Shown: positions 24,310 to 33,131, counted from the first letter of the stretch. The stretch: DNA of 40,539 nt from an uncultured Bacillota bacterium (GCA_946626905.1 CAMOVA010000003.1:1-40539), one strand, 5' to 3'. The notes: generated by a model from the letters alone, not told the origin. Made by a program: numbers and translations.

Positions 24310-24591
24310 ATGATTAATAATTTTAATGAACTTATTAATGGTGATAAAGTTATAGTAGATTTTTATGCAGATTGGTGTGGGCCTTGTAGAATGCTTGGAC
24401 CTATTGTAGAAGAAGTATGTAATAGTAATAATATTAAACTTGTTAAAGTTAATGTGGATGAAAATCCAGAAATTGCTAAAGAGTATGGAATAATGTCAAT
24501 ACCAACTTTAATTCTTTTTAAAGAAGGTAGTGAAATAAAGAAGAATGTTGGATTTTTAAGAGAAGAAGAATTACTTGAATTTATAAAATAA
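24310..24591 (+). CDS. trxA: Thioredoxin
   Basis: 93 residues with the active-site motif WCGPC (Cys23, Cys26) after VIVDFYAD, the cis-proline segment MSIPTLILF and the terminal helix. It reduces protein disulfides in the cytoplasm. It is a little shorter than the usual 105 residues because the N-terminal strand is trimmed. ATG 24295 is in frame but GAGGAGG (24297-24303) fixes the start at 24310, one base after cvpA ends. Confidence 0.95.
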   Translation: MINNFNELINGDKVIVDFYADWCGPCRMLGPIVEEVCNSNNIKLVKVNVDENPEIAKEYGIMSIPTLILFKEGSEIKKNVGFLREEELLEFIK

Positions 24592-24612
24592 CATTAGTTA
24601 TTTTTCTTTTTT
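24585..24612 (+). terminator. Terminator of cvpA-trxA
   Basis: AAAATAAC (24585-24592) / GTTATTTT (24597-24604), loop ATTA, T-rich run. The trxA TAA (24589-24591) is in the stem. Confidence 0.75.
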
Positions 24613-24614
24613 TA

Positions 24615-24623
24615 TGTTAATAT
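24615..24623 (+). promoter_or_regulatory. Extended -10 promoter of rsmE
   Basis: TGTTAATAT, -10 at 24618-24623, directly before the GGTGTGGTGAT binding region. Confidence 0.5.
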
Positions 24624-24640
24624 ATAGGTGTGGTGATAAT

Positions 24641-25354
24641 ATGCAAAGATATTTTAGTAAAGAAAAGAAGAATAATGAATTTATATTAGGTAATGATGAT
24701 ATATATCACATAAAGACAGTTATGAGAATGAAGGATAATGATAATATTGTTGTTGTTTATGAAAATAAACCATATTTATGTTGTCTATCTAATGTAAAGG
24801 AAAATATCAAAATTAATATAGTAAAAGAGTGCGAAATAGAACAAGATTCACTTCCTGATGTTACTTTAATTATTCCTATTTTGAAGGAACAAAAGATGGA
24901 TTTAATCTTACAAAAATGTTGTGAACTTGGAGTGAATAGAATTATTCCAATTATAACAAACCGAAGCATTATAAAGCTTAAAGAGAGTGATTACGCAAAA
25001 AAAATAACTAGATGGAATCGTATTGTTAAAGAAGCAAGCGAACAATCTCATAGAGTTACAATTCCAGTTATTGATAATATTATGCATATTGAATCATTAG
25101 ATAAAATTGAAGGAACTAAGATTGTATGTAGTACTAAAGAAAAAGCAAAAAATATAAAAAACATAATGAAAAAACTTACAAACTGTGATAAAATTAATTT
25201 AGTTATCGGCCCAGAAGGTGGGTTGGATTTAAAAGAAGAAGAGAAACTTAATTCTTTGGGGTTTGTGTCAGTTACTTTAGGTACTAGAATAATGAGAGTA
25301 GAAACAGTACCAATATTCTTATTAAGTATAATAAATTATGAATTTATGGAGTGA
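24641..25354 (+). CDS. rsmE: 16S rRNA (uracil-1498-N3) methyltransferase
   Basis: 237 residues of the SPOUT knot family. There is an N-terminal PUA-like domain (about 1-75), then LKEQKMDLILQKCCELGV, RWNRIVKEASEQSHR, IGPEGGL and LGTRIMRVETVP, which are the RsmE signatures. It methylates U1498 of 16S rRNA. ATG 24614 is in frame but lies on the promoter; ATG 24641 follows GGTGATAAT. The rsmE-mtaB order is as in Bacillus (yqeU-yqeV), with one extra gene between. Confidence 0.95.
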   Translation: MQRYFSKEKKNNEFILGNDDIYHIKTVMRMKDNDNIVVVYENKPYLCCLSNVKENIKINIVKECEIEQDSLPDVTLIIPILKEQKMDLILQKCCELGVNRIIPIITNRSIIKLKESDYAKKITRWNRIVKEASEQSHRVTIPVIDNIMHIESLDKIEGTKIVCSTKEKAKNIKNIMKKLTNCDKINLVIGPEGGLDLKEEEKLNSLGFVSVTLGTRIMRVETVPIFLLSIINYEFME

Positions 25355-25358
25355 TGAT

Positions 25359-25982
25359 ATGGAAGTTTTAAATGTTTTATCAGAACATGTTGTAGTTTTC
25401 TCTGTTTTAATAGGTATTTTAGTTTTGAATTTTATTTGTATAATATATTTAGCTGTTAAAGAAAGAAAAGAAGATGAAATCGAAATAAATAATATTCTAA
25501 AGGATAAAAAAGAAGAAGTTAATACTAATTTAGAAGTAGAACAAGATGAGAAAGTTGAACAAAATAAAAAAGAAGTTGAAGAAATGCTACTTAAGATGCA
25601 ACATGATTTAGAAACAACACCTAAAGATGCAGTTGAAACTTTTGAAAATGAGCAAGAAGAACAATCGATAATTAGTTATCAAGAATTATTAGCTAGTGTT
25701 AAAAATCAAGAAAAAGTTAATGTAACACCAGTTAAGATAGAAGAAAAAGAAGAACCAGTAGTAGAAGAAAAACCTATTGGTTATGATTTAGAAGATGAAG
25801 TACAAGAACAAAAATTTAAAAATACAGAATTTATATCACCAATATTTGGTAAACAAGATACTAGTATGAATTTTTCAACAGTACAAAAAAAACCAGAATC
25901 TTCTAAATCAAATTATAGTGTTAATACAAAGAATGATGAATTCTTAAAAGCATTAAAAGATTTTAGAAAAAGTTTAGACTAG
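25359..25982 (+). CDS. Single-pass membrane protein with acidic coiled tail, unknown function
   Basis: 207 residues, not recognised. One membrane helix (about 12-33) is followed by KERKE, so the tail faces the cytoplasm. The tail is rich in Glu, Lys and Gln (about 38-180) and ends in a conserved-looking helix NDEFLKALKDFRKSLD. ATG 25338 lies inside rsmE; GGAGTGA (25348-25354) sets ATG 25359. It is inserted between rsmE and mtaB, four bases after rsmE, and is probably co-transcribed. Confidence 0.7.
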   Translation: MEVLNVLSEHVVVFSVLIGILVLNFICIIYLAVKERKEDEIEINNILKDKKEEVNTNLEVEQDEKVEQNKKEVEEMLLKMQHDLETTPKDAVETFENEQEEQSIISYQELLASVKNQEKVNVTPVKIEEKEEPVVEEKPIGYDLEDEVQEQKFKNTEFISPIFGKQDTSMNFSTVQKKPESSKSNYSVNTKNDEFLKALKDFRKSLD

Positions 25983-26000
25983 ATTTATTCTAGTTTTTTT
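25978..26000 (+). terminator. Weak terminator before mtaB
   Basis: ACTAGA (25978-25983) / TCTAGT (25989-25994), 5-base loop, seven T. The mtaB ribosome binding site follows immediately, so read-through or a shared transcript is likely. Confidence 0.55.
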
Positions 26001-26010
26001 GGAGGTTTTT

Positions 26011-27288
26011 ATGAAGTTTAATATATATACTTTAGGATGTAAAGTTAATTCTTATGAATCGAATGTTATGAGTGATTTATTAAAGAATAAAGGTTATGAA
26101 CAAGTAGATACAGATTCTAAAGCTGATATTTCTATTATTAATACATGTACTGTTACTAATAGTGCGGATAATAAATCTTTTAAAACAATAAGACATGCGA
26201 TTAAGCAAAATGAGGATGCGATTATTGTAGTAGTTGGATGTGCTAGTCAAAATAGAAAAGAAGATATAGTAAAAATAGATGGTGTTGATATAGTTTTAGG
26301 AAATATTGGTAAATCAAAGATAGTTGATTATATTGATGAATTTGTTAAATCAAAAGAAAAAAAATCTGATGTATTTGATATGATGGATATTACTTTTGAA
26401 CCTATGATTTTAAATAATTTTAATAGAACAAGAGCATTTATAAAAATACAAGATGGATGTAATAATTATTGTTCATACTGTATTATTCCTTATGTTAGAG
26501 GTAATGTAAGAAGTAAGAATAAAGAAGATGTATTAAAAGAAGCGAATATTTTAATTGGTGATGGACATAAAGAAATAGTTTTAACAGGAATTCATACAGG
26601 TCATTATGGCTCAGATTTAAAAGATTATGGATTTGCTGATTTATTAGAAGAACTATGCAAGATAGATTCATTAGAAAGATTAAGAATTTCATCAATTGAA
26701 ATTACAGAATTAGATGATAAATTTATGAAGGTTTTAAAAGATAATCCTAAGTTAGTTGATCATATGCATATTCCATTACAATCAGGTAGTGATAATGTTT
26801 TAAAAAACATGAATAGAAAATATGATAAAGAGTATTTTATAAATAAAATAAATGATATTAGAAAAATAAGACCTGATATTTCTATAACAACAGATGTTAT
26901 TGTAGGATTTCCTGGTGAAACAGAAGAAGAGTTTAATGAAACAATTGAAACAATCAAAAAGATTAATTTTACAAAACTACATGTTTTCCCATACTCAAGA
27001 AGAAAAGGAACAAAGGCAGATCTTATGGATAATCAAATTGATGAAAGAGTAAAAAAAGAAAGAGTAAAAAAATTAATTGAATTATCAAAAGAATTAGAAA
27101 TAAATTATATGAATAAGTTTTTAAATAAAGATGTTTTATTTATTCCAGAAGTATATAAAGATGGATATTTAATAGGTCATACAGGTAATTATTTACAAGT
27201 TAAAATGAAAGGTTGTAAAGACTTATTAGGAAAAAGTGTAAACATTTCACTAAAAAGTGTTAAGTACCCATATATTTTAGGAGAATAA
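26011..27288 (+). CDS. mtaB: tRNA (t6A37) methylthiotransferase MtaB
   Basis: 425 residues. MtaB converts t6A to ms2t6A at position 37 of ANN-decoding tRNAs. The N-terminal methylthiotransferase domain carries cluster cysteines Cys10 (TLGCKVN), Cys46 (NTCTV) and Cys77 (VVGCASQ). The radical-SAM motif is Cys150-x3-Cys154-x2-Cys157. A TRAM domain ends the protein. GCKVNSYES distinguishes MtaB from MiaB. ATG 26011 follows GGAGG; TTG 25999 is part of the terminator and binding site. Confidence 0.95.
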   Translation: MKFNIYTLGCKVNSYESNVMSDLLKNKGYEQVDTDSKADISIINTCTVTNSADNKSFKTIRHAIKQNEDAIIVVVGCASQNRKEDIVKIDGVDIVLGNIGKSKIVDYIDEFVKSKEKKSDVFDMMDITFEPMILNNFNRTRAFIKIQDGCNNYCSYCIIPYVRGNVRSKNKEDVLKEANILIGDGHKEIVLTGIHTGHYGSDLKDYGFADLLEELCKIDSLERLRISSIEITELDDKFMKVLKDNPKLVDHMHIPLQSGSDNVLKNMNRKYDKEYFINKINDIRKIRPDISITTDVIVGFPGETEEEFNETIETIKKINFTKLHVFPYSRRKGTKADLMDNQIDERVKKERVKKLIELSKELEINYMNKFLNKDVLFIPEVYKDGYLIGHTGNYLQVKMKGCKDLLGKSVNISLKSVKYPYILGE

Positions 27289-27289
27289 A

Positions 27290-27318
27290 TTGACTGTAAT
27301 ATATAATTTTGATATATT
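27290..27318 (+). promoter_or_regulatory. Promoter of the 27342 gene
   Basis: TTGACT (27290-27295), 17-base spacer, TATATT (27313-27318), immediately after the mtaB stop. Confidence 0.7.
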
Positions 27319-27341
27319 AAAAATAGGAATAGGGTGATATT

Positions 27342-28064
27342 ATGATTAATTATAAAAAGCTAAGAGAGTTACCAGATTACAATTATTCAATTGAATCAAA
27401 TGTAGATGAAACAGGTAAACCAGTTTTAACAGTTTATGATTTTAATAATAACAAATTATATGTAGGTAAAGAAGAAGTAGATAAAATTATTGATAGTTAT
27501 AGAGAAGCTGCTTCTAAAAATCCAGTATTTGCTTCATCTAATTATGATGATGTGAATAATGATGGATATACTGTATGTAAAATTGTTAATAATGAAAAAT
27601 CTTTTACTATAAGTTCTTTATCAATATCTCCTAATGTTCAAATAGATGATCAATTAAAAATAGTAGATCGTATTACTAAAGATGCTGTTAAAAAGATAAA
27701 TAAGAATAATAAATTAGTAGATATACAAGATAAAATAGATGCTAAGATAGATTTTGCTAGCCATATAGTTATTGGTGCAGCAGTATTATCTTTATTAGCA
27801 GGCGGTTACAATATAGTGAAAGATGTAAAAATTACAGAAGAACCAAAACTTAATAATTATAGTATCCAAGAAGAATGGAAACAACCAGTAGATAATGAAA
27901 TGGATAAAATAAATAATGAAAGAGAAAAAGAACAAAAAGTAATGCAAGATCATTTAGATCAAGAAATGACATATCCATTTGATGATTTTGCTAATCCAGA
28001 TTCTAATGTTGTTACAGGCGGAGAATACGTTGGAAATAAAGTTAAAACTTTAACAAATAACTAA
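27342..28064 (+). CDS. Membrane-anchored protein of unknown function
   Basis: 240 residues, not recognised. The soluble N-terminal part (1-135) is polar with alternating strand-like segments (KPVLTVYDFNNNKLYVG). One membrane helix spans about 139-158 (ASHIVIGAAVLSLLAGG). The C-terminal 80 residues are charged and helical. The start follows AGGGTGAT. It has a strong promoter of its own and a short terminator before recD2. Confidence 0.7.
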   Translation: MINYKKLRELPDYNYSIESNVDETGKPVLTVYDFNNNKLYVGKEEVDKIIDSYREAASKNPVFASSNYDDVNNDGYTVCKIVNNEKSFTISSLSISPNVQIDDQLKIVDRITKDAVKKINKNNKLVDIQDKIDAKIDFASHIVIGAAVLSLLAGGYNIVKDVKITEEPKLNNYSIQEEWKQPVDNEMDKINNEREKEQKVMQDHLDQEMTYPFDDFANPDSNVVTGGEYVGNKVKTLTNN

Positions 28065-28087
28065 GCTATTAAAAATAGCTTTTTCTT
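28063..28087 (+). terminator. Short terminator before recD2
   Basis: AAGCTA (28063-28068) / TAGCTT (28076-28081), 7-base loop, T-rich run. The recD2 binding site AGGAGGG begins a few bases later. No separate recD2 promoter is obvious, so this may act as a partial terminator. Confidence 0.6.
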
Positions 28088-28099
28088 TTAGGAGGGTTT

Positions 28100-30301
28100 A
28101 TGCATTATATTAAGGGTATTTATAAAAAAGCTATTTTTTCTAATGAAAATGGTTTTGTAATTGGAATTATGAAAGTAGAAGATACAGATGATTCTGAAAT
28201 GTATTTATATTTAAATAAAACCATTACTTTTACAGGAACATTTGCTAATTTAATAGAAAATGATCGTTATATATTACATGGAAAGACAGTTATTCATCCT
28301 AAGTATGGATTTCAATTTAATGTAGATAGCTATGAAAGAGTGAAACCGGAAGATAGAGAATCAATAATTGCTTTTTTATCTAGTGATTTATTTAAAACTA
28401 TAGGTGTATCAATCGCAACTTCTATAGTAGATAAGTTAGGGGTTAATGCTTTAGATAAAATATTAGAAGAGCCTTCAGTATTAGACGATGTACCAAAATT
28501 AAGTCATAAAAAAGCTAAGATAATAATAGAGACTTTAAACAAATATGAAGAAAGTCATAAGACTATTGTTTATCTTAATGAAATAGGTTTTAATTTAAAT
28601 GATGCTTTACTAATATACAATAAGTTTAAAGGTGATACTATATCTAAAATTGAATCAAATATATATAGTGTATTAGATACTGATTTGCCTATTTCTTTTT
28701 TAACAATTGATAGAATAAGTCAAAATATGACTGATGAAATTTCTATAGACAGAATAAAAGCTTGTATAGTTTATAGTATGGAGTATCTTACTAATACAAG
28801 TGGTGACACATATCTTTTTTATGATGAAATAAAGAAGATGGTGGAAAACTATTTAAATATCAAAATAGAAGATATTGATTTTAATAATTATATTGATGAA
28901 TTACGTTATGAAAATAAAATTATAAAAGAAGATGACAAATATTTTATAAAAGAGATCTTTGATTGCGAAAATAATGTGGCTAATAAATTAAAATATTTAG
29001 TTAATAATAAATCAAACAATTTAGAATTAGAACCATATTTAGAACAATTAGAATTAGAAGGTAATGTTAAATATAATGATGTCCAAAAGAAAGCTATTTT
29101 ATCTTCACTAACTAACAATGTAACTATTATAACTGGTGGCCCTGGTACAGGTAAAACTACTATAATAAAAGCAATTGTAGATCTATATATAGCAGCTAAT
29201 AAATTATCAACTGAAGAAGCTATAAAAAGAATTGCTTTACTAGCGCCTACAGGTAGAGCTAGTAAAAGAATGAGTGAAGCTACTAATTTTAATGCGTCTA
29301 CTATTCATAGATTTTTAAAATGGAACAAAGAAACTAATTCATTTATGGTAAATGAGTTTAATAAAGATTTAAGTGAACTAATAATTATAGATGAAATGAG
29401 TATGATAGATATTGTTTTATTAAATAAATTATTAGAAGGATTAACTATGAATATTAAATTAGTCTTTGTTGGTGATTATAATCAATTACCTAGTGTAGGA
29501 GCAGGACAAGTATTAAAAGATTTAATTGATAGTGATGTTATTAATAAGATAGAATTAAAATATTTATATAGACAAAGTGAAGAATCTTTTATACCAACTT
29601 TTGCTTCTTTAATAAAAGATAATGAATTAACGGATGATAATTTAATGGATAAATCAGATTTTACGTTCTTAAAATGTAATAAAGATTTAATTGTTAAAAA
29701 TTTAAAACAAATATGTAATTTGATGATAGAAAAAAATTATGATTATAAAAAAGTACAAATTATGGCTCCTATGTATGCAGGTGTTAATGGGATAGATAAT
29801 ATCAATAAAGAATTACAAGATATTTTTAATCCAAAGACAGAGTTTAAAAGAGAAATAAAAGTAGGAGATGTAATATATAGAGAAAATGATAAGATATTAC
29901 AACTTAGTAATATGCCAGATGAAAATGTTTATAATGGAGATGTTGGTACAATAAAATATATTAAAGAATCATCTGTGTCAAAAAGTCATAAAAATGAAAT
30001 TTATGTTGATTTTGATGGCAATATAGTTAGATATTTACCAAGTGATTTTAATAAAATTAAACATGGATATATTATAAGTATTCATAAATCTCAAGGTAGT
30101 GAATTTGATACTGTAATATTGCTTTTAAGTACTAGTTATTTTAGAATGTTATATAAAAAATTGTTATATACAGGTATAACTAGAGCAAAAAGAAAACTAA
30201 TATTATTAGGTGAACCTAATGCTTTAAAGTATGCGATTACTAATGATAATGAAAAGATGCGTAAAACGTCATTAAAAGATAAACTAATTAGTATAGATTA
30301 A
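28100..30301 (+). CDS. recD2: RecD2-type SF1B DNA helicase
   Basis: 733 residues. The order is an N-terminal OB domain (about 1-85, GIYKKAIFSNENGFVIGIMKV), helix-hairpin-helix repeats, and a two-lobed helicase. Motif I GGPGTGKTT follows LTNNVTIIT at about 348; Walker B is IIIDEMSM; motif III is VGDYNQLPSVGAGQVL. Near the C-terminus IHKSQGSEFD and YTGITRAKRKLILLG are motifs V and VI. RecD2 works 5'-3' in repair and at replication forks, without RecBC. The start follows AGGAGGG. Confidence 0.95.
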   Translation: MHYIKGIYKKAIFSNENGFVIGIMKVEDTDDSEMYLYLNKTITFTGTFANLIENDRYILHGKTVIHPKYGFQFNVDSYERVKPEDRESIIAFLSSDLFKTIGVSIATSIVDKLGVNALDKILEEPSVLDDVPKLSHKKAKIIIETLNKYEESHKTIVYLNEIGFNLNDALLIYNKFKGDTISKIESNIYSVLDTDLPISFLTIDRISQNMTDEISIDRIKACIVYSMEYLTNTSGDTYLFYDEIKKMVENYLNIKIEDIDFNNYIDELRYENKIIKEDDKYFIKEIFDCENNVANKLKYLVNNKSNNLELEPYLEQLELEGNVKYNDVQKKAILSSLTNNVTIITGGPGTGKTTIIKAIVDLYIAANKLSTEEAIKRIALLAPTGRASKRMSEATNFNASTIHRFLKWNKETNSFMVNEFNKDLSELIIIDEMSMIDIVLLNKLLEGLTMNIKLVFVGDYNQLPSVGAGQVLKDLIDSDVINKIELKYLYRQSEESFIPTFASLIKDNELTDDNLMDKSDFTFLKCNKDLIVKNLKQICNLMIEKNYDYKKVQIMAPMYAGVNGIDNINKELQDIFNPKTEFKREIKVGDVIYRENDKILQLSNMPDENVYNGDVGTIKYIKESSVSKSHKNEIYVDFDGNIVRYLPSDFNKIKHGYIISIHKSQGSEFDTVILLLSTSYFRMLYKKLLYTGITRAKRKLILLGEPNALKYAITNDNEKMRKTSLKDKLISID

Positions 30302-30321
30302 TTTAAATTGTTTAAAATAAT

Positions 30322-30344
30322 AATGTATGTTTATAACATACATT
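30322..30344. repeat. Perfect 10-bp inverted repeat
   Basis: AATGTATGTT (30322-30331), loop TAT, AACATACATT (30335-30344). It follows recD2 and precedes a strong ribosome binding site. It could be an AT-rich terminator, since TTTTTT comes only after TCATA, or a dyad operator for the small gene. Confidence 0.75.
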
Positions 30345-30371
30345 TCATATTTTTTGGCAAGGAGGTATTTT

Positions 30372-30521
30372 ATGAAAAAAATGGACATGATGTATATGTT
30401 AATGGGTGGTTGTGCTGTTTTAGCGTATCAAAAATATAAAAAGCCAATGAAAAAAGAAATAGATAAGATGACAAATAAAATTAAAAAGACTAAAAACAAT
30501 ATGCTAGAAAATATGGATTAG
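30372..30521 (+). CDS. Small membrane protein of unknown function
   Basis: 49 residues. One short hydrophobic segment (about 6-19, MMYMLMGGCAVLAY) is followed by a basic helical tail KYKKPMKKEIDKMTNKIKKTKN. A longer reading from 30327 is rejected because it would lie across the inverted repeat, and a near-perfect AAGGAGGT site sits eight bases before ATG 30372. No family is recognised. The strong binding site and dedicated terminator suggest it is well expressed. Confidence 0.65.
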   Translation: MKKMDMMYMLMGGCAVLAYQKYKKPMKKEIDKMTNKIKKTKNNMLENMD

Positions 30522-30547
30522 AAGAAGAAAAACTTCTTCTTTTTTTA
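30520..30547 (+). terminator. Terminator of the 30372 gene
   Basis: AGAAGAAG (30520-30527) / CTTCTTCT (30533-30540), 5-base A loop, T-run. The TAG stop (30519-30521) enters the stem. Confidence 0.9.
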
Positions 30548-30575
30548 AATAAAACTTTAGTTTATTATAGTTTTA

Positions 30576-30584
30576 TGTTATCAT
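30576..30584 (+). promoter_or_regulatory. Extended -10 promoter of the 30601 operon
   Basis: TGTTATCAT, -10 TATCAT at 30579-30584; AGGTGG binding site at 30591-30596. Confidence 0.45.
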
Positions 30585-30600
30585 ATTAATAGGTGGTAGT

Positions 30601-32160
30601 ATGGATAAAGTAATCGCAGTACTAAAAAAGATTAAAGTAATCCTAACAAGTTTTTTTATAAAAGTATTTAATGCTATTAAAAATGCAATATCAAAAATAG
30701 TAACAAATATAAAAAATAAAAAAATGGATATAAAAGAAGTTTTAGAAAAAACTGATAAAAAAATTAAAGCAATAGAAATTAGTTATCCAAATGAATATTC
30801 TAAAAATATTCTTAATACATATATTAAACAATTAAAAAAGAAGGTAAATAAACTATCAGATAATAAGATAGCTAAAACTAGAGAAGATGAAAAACTTCTT
30901 CAAAAGAAAATAAAACAAATTAATAGTTTAATTGATAAAATAGATAAGTATAAAAATTCTTTAGAAGAACCAATTGTAAAAGAACAAGTTTCTTTTAAAC
31001 AAAAAAGTGTTAATTTTGCAAGTAAAACAAAAACAACATCTAAACAAGCAATAGGTGCTATTAACAAAACAACAACAAATTTTATTAATAGTAAGTTTGT
31101 ATTAACTATAAAAATGGCTATTATAAAATTCTTTAAAATGCTAGTTAAATTATTAATAACTTTATTTAAATTAATAGTAGGTTTTATATCTAAAGTAATA
31201 ATAAACATAAAAGAATTTATTAAACGTAAAAAGAAGAAAAGAAAAGAGAAAAAATTATTAATAGATAATCTTAAATATTTGAATAGAAAAATTAATTTTT
31301 CATACGAAAAAATATCAAAGATTAAAAATACTAATAGTTCAACAAGATTAGAAGAATTATTATTCTTAAAAGAAAAAATAATAGATTTACAAGATAATTA
31401 TATAAAGTTTACAAAAATGAAAGGTTTTAGTAATCTTAGAAAATCTAAAAAAGTTAATTCAATTGATCCAAATCATTTAGTTCATCATGATAAAGCAATT
31501 AATGATTTATTAGGTTATTTAGAAAATTCAATTGATGAAACAAGTAAACAAAAAGAGGTAGTAGAACAACCTATAAAAGAAGAGGTAAAACCAGTTAAAA
31601 AAGAATTTGTTATTGATCCAAATCAATTATTATTAATTAAAAATAGTATAAAGAAAGATGTAGCAAATTCAATTAAAGAAATCAAAAAAATAAGAAAAGA
31701 AGTAGACGATATTCCTTATAAATATCAAAAAGATGCATTACTTTCTAGACTGTCTAATTTTTTTAAATTTTCAATTAAAACCGCTATAACATTAATACCA
31801 TTTGGAGTGTTTAAAAATAAGTTATATGCTACATTAACAAGTGGTATTATATTAAATAATAAAATTAGATCTATTCAGTCAATTACTAAAAAAACTAATG
31901 TTGCATTTGTTAATTATGAAGCATTATTAAATAGTATTACAGATAAAATGAGCTGTTTATCAAATATCAATTATATTTTAGATGATACAGTAACTAGAAT
32001 AGATTCTATTAATAAAGATTTATTACAAAACTATAATGAAAGTGCAGAATCTTTAAGTTTAATTAAAAATTTAGAAGAAATGAAAATAGATTTATTAGAT
32101 GAAAATAATAAAATAATCGAAATGATTGATGAAGAAAAAGAAGAAAGAAAGAAAAAATAA
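30601..32160 (+). CDS. Large lysine-rich membrane-associated helical protein, unknown function
   Basis: 519 residues, not recognised. An amphipathic N-terminal helix (1-38) leads to a coiled-coil region (42-120). A hydrophobic, lysine-punctuated stretch (about 165-207) ends in a run of Lys and Arg (209-217). More coiled coil follows (about 220-370), then a second hydrophobic patch (about 385-425) and a final acidic coil with a KEEERKKK tail. No signal peptide or catalytic motif is seen. The composition suggests a cytoplasmic scaffold that touches the membrane. It begins a two-gene operon with the 32172 gene, 11 bases downstream. Confidence 0.7.
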   Translation: MDKVIAVLKKIKVILTSFFIKVFNAIKNAISKIVTNIKNKKMDIKEVLEKTDKKIKAIEISYPNEYSKNILNTYIKQLKKKVNKLSDNKIAKTREDEKLLQKKIKQINSLIDKIDKYKNSLEEPIVKEQVSFKQKSVNFASKTKTTSKQAIGAINKTTTNFINSKFVLTIKMAIIKFFKMLVKLLITLFKLIVGFISKVIINIKEFIKRKKKKRKEKKLLIDNLKYLNRKINFSYEKISKIKNTNSSTRLEELLFLKEKIIDLQDNYIKFTKMKGFSNLRKSKKVNSIDPNHLVHHDKAINDLLGYLENSIDETSKQKEVVEQPIKEEVKPVKKEFVIDPNQLLLIKNSIKKDVANSIKEIKKIRKEVDDIPYKYQKDALLSRLSNFFKFSIKTAITLIPFGVFKNKLYATLTSGIILNNKIRSIQSITKKTNVAFVNYEALLNSITDKMSCLSNINYILDDTVTRIDSINKDLLQNYNESAESLSLIKNLEEMKIDLLDENNKIIEMIDEEKEERKKK

Positions 32161-32171
32161 GAGGTGATTTT

Positions 32172-32450
32172 ATGGAACTTATAGTTAGTAGAAAAAAAAG
32201 AATGTTAGGAATGGCAATTAATTTTCCTGTATATTTAGATGGAGAGAAAATAGGAACTTTGAAGAATGGTTCAAAAGTAACTGCACCTATAACACCAGGT
32301 AAACATGTTGTTACAATTAAATCTCTTGAAAAAAAAGTAGAACAAGGGCTTATTGTAAAAGAAGATACTAAGAGTGTTGAAATAAAAGCTACACTTAAAA
32401 TGGGCATACTAGCAGGTAGAGTTGTATTAGAAGACATAATATATAATTAA
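32172..32450 (+). CDS. Small PEGA-like beta-rich protein, unknown function
   Basis: 92 residues. YLDGEKIGTLKNGSKVTAPITPGKHVVTIKS (about 20-50; shown as a motif of DG, NG and PGKH turns) resembles a PEGA-type carrier-surface repeat, whose family role is unclear. The rest is beta-strand-like with a hydrophobic C-terminal MGILAGRVVLEDI. There is no signal peptide. The binding site is AGAGGTGAT. It is co-transcribed with the lysine-rich protein, so the two probably work together. Confidence 0.6.
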   Translation: MELIVSRKKRMLGMAINFPVYLDGEKIGTLKNGSKVTAPITPGKHVVTIKSLEKKVEQGLIVKEDTKSVEIKATLKMGILAGRVVLEDIIYN

Positions 32451-32470
32451 GAGTAGAGATACTCTTTTTG
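32449..32470 (+). terminator. Terminator of the 30601-32172 operon
   Basis: AAGAGTA (32449-32455) / TACTCTT (32460-32466), loop GAGA, T-run. It overlaps the TAA stop. Confidence 0.85.
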
Positions 32471-32484
32471 TTTTGTAATTAATA

Positions 32485-32493
32485 TGGTATAAT
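32485..32493 (+). promoter_or_regulatory. Extended -10 promoter of the 32531 gene
   Basis: TGGTATAAT, -10 at 32488-32493. The leader is longer than usual, about 30 bases. It may drive the genes as far as rbgA. Confidence 0.6.
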
Positions 32494-32530
32494 CTTAGTG
32501 TGTCAGTGAAGAAAAGAAACTGGTGATACT

Positions 32531-33121
32531 ATGGAGAAATTTTATTTTGAATTGCCTTCAATAAAAAGAAAAGAAGATATTTTAGATTTTTTAGATGAGT
32601 TTGTAAAATATGGCTCTGATCTTAATGGTGCGGGAGCATTAGATAAAATATATGAAGGCTATACATTTGAAGAGGCTCTTGATAGATGCTTAAAAACTGA
32701 AAATGAAGAATATGCTAGAAGTATTAATAGGTGTCCTGGAAAAGTGTTTCTTTTAATTAGAGAAAAAGATAATAAAATTGTTGGATGTATTAATTTAAGA
32801 TGGAATCTAACTGAAGAAGTACTTAAGTTTGGTGGTCATATAGGTTATAGTATTAGACCAACTGAAAGAAAAAAAGGTTATAATAAAATTAATTTATATC
32901 TTATATTAAAAGAAGCAAAGAAAATAGGTTTAGATAAAGTAATGCTAGATTGTAGCGTAAATAATATAGGTTCTGATAAAACAATAAAAGCATTAGGTGG
33001 GGTTTTAGAAAGATGCGAAGTAGATCCATGGGATAATGAACTTACTAATGTATATTGGATTGATGTCAATAGTTCTTTAGAAAAATATAAAGATATATAT
33101 GAACAATATATTTTAAAATAA
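32531..33121 (+). CDS. GNAT-family N-acetyltransferase
   Basis: 196 residues. The core shows VGCINLRWNL, GHIGYSIRPTERKKGYNKINLYLIL (acetyl-CoA loop with RKKGYN) and VMLDCSVNNIGSDKTIKALGG, the pattern of one GNAT subgroup. The N-terminal 60 residues are helical. The acetyl acceptor is unknown. The start follows GGTGATACT. The stop codon region begins the first decayed rbgA-start copy. Confidence 0.85.
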   Translation: MEKFYFELPSIKRKEDILDFLDEFVKYGSDLNGAGALDKIYEGYTFEEALDRCLKTENEEYARSINRCPGKVFLLIREKDNKIVGCINLRWNLTEEVLKFGGHIGYSIRPTERKKGYNKINLYLILKEAKKIGLDKVMLDCSVNNIGSDKTIKALGGVLERCEVDPWDNELTNVYWIDVNSSLEKYKDIYEQYILK

Positions 33122-33131
33122 AGAAGATGAT

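Noticed and set aside
30327..30371. Longer 64-residue form of the small membrane protein
   Set aside because: The extension lies on the perfect inverted repeat and has no binding site; AAGGAGGT fits ATG 30372.
30900..31208. Minus-strand ORF of 102 codons
   Set aside because: It is a shadow of the lysine-rich gene in another frame, with no binding site or promoter and a composition that mirrors the poly-A-rich plus strand.
32063..32437. Minus-strand ORF of 124 codons
   Set aside because: It spans two plus-strand genes and their junction, has no binding site, and the plus-strand genes have clear starts.
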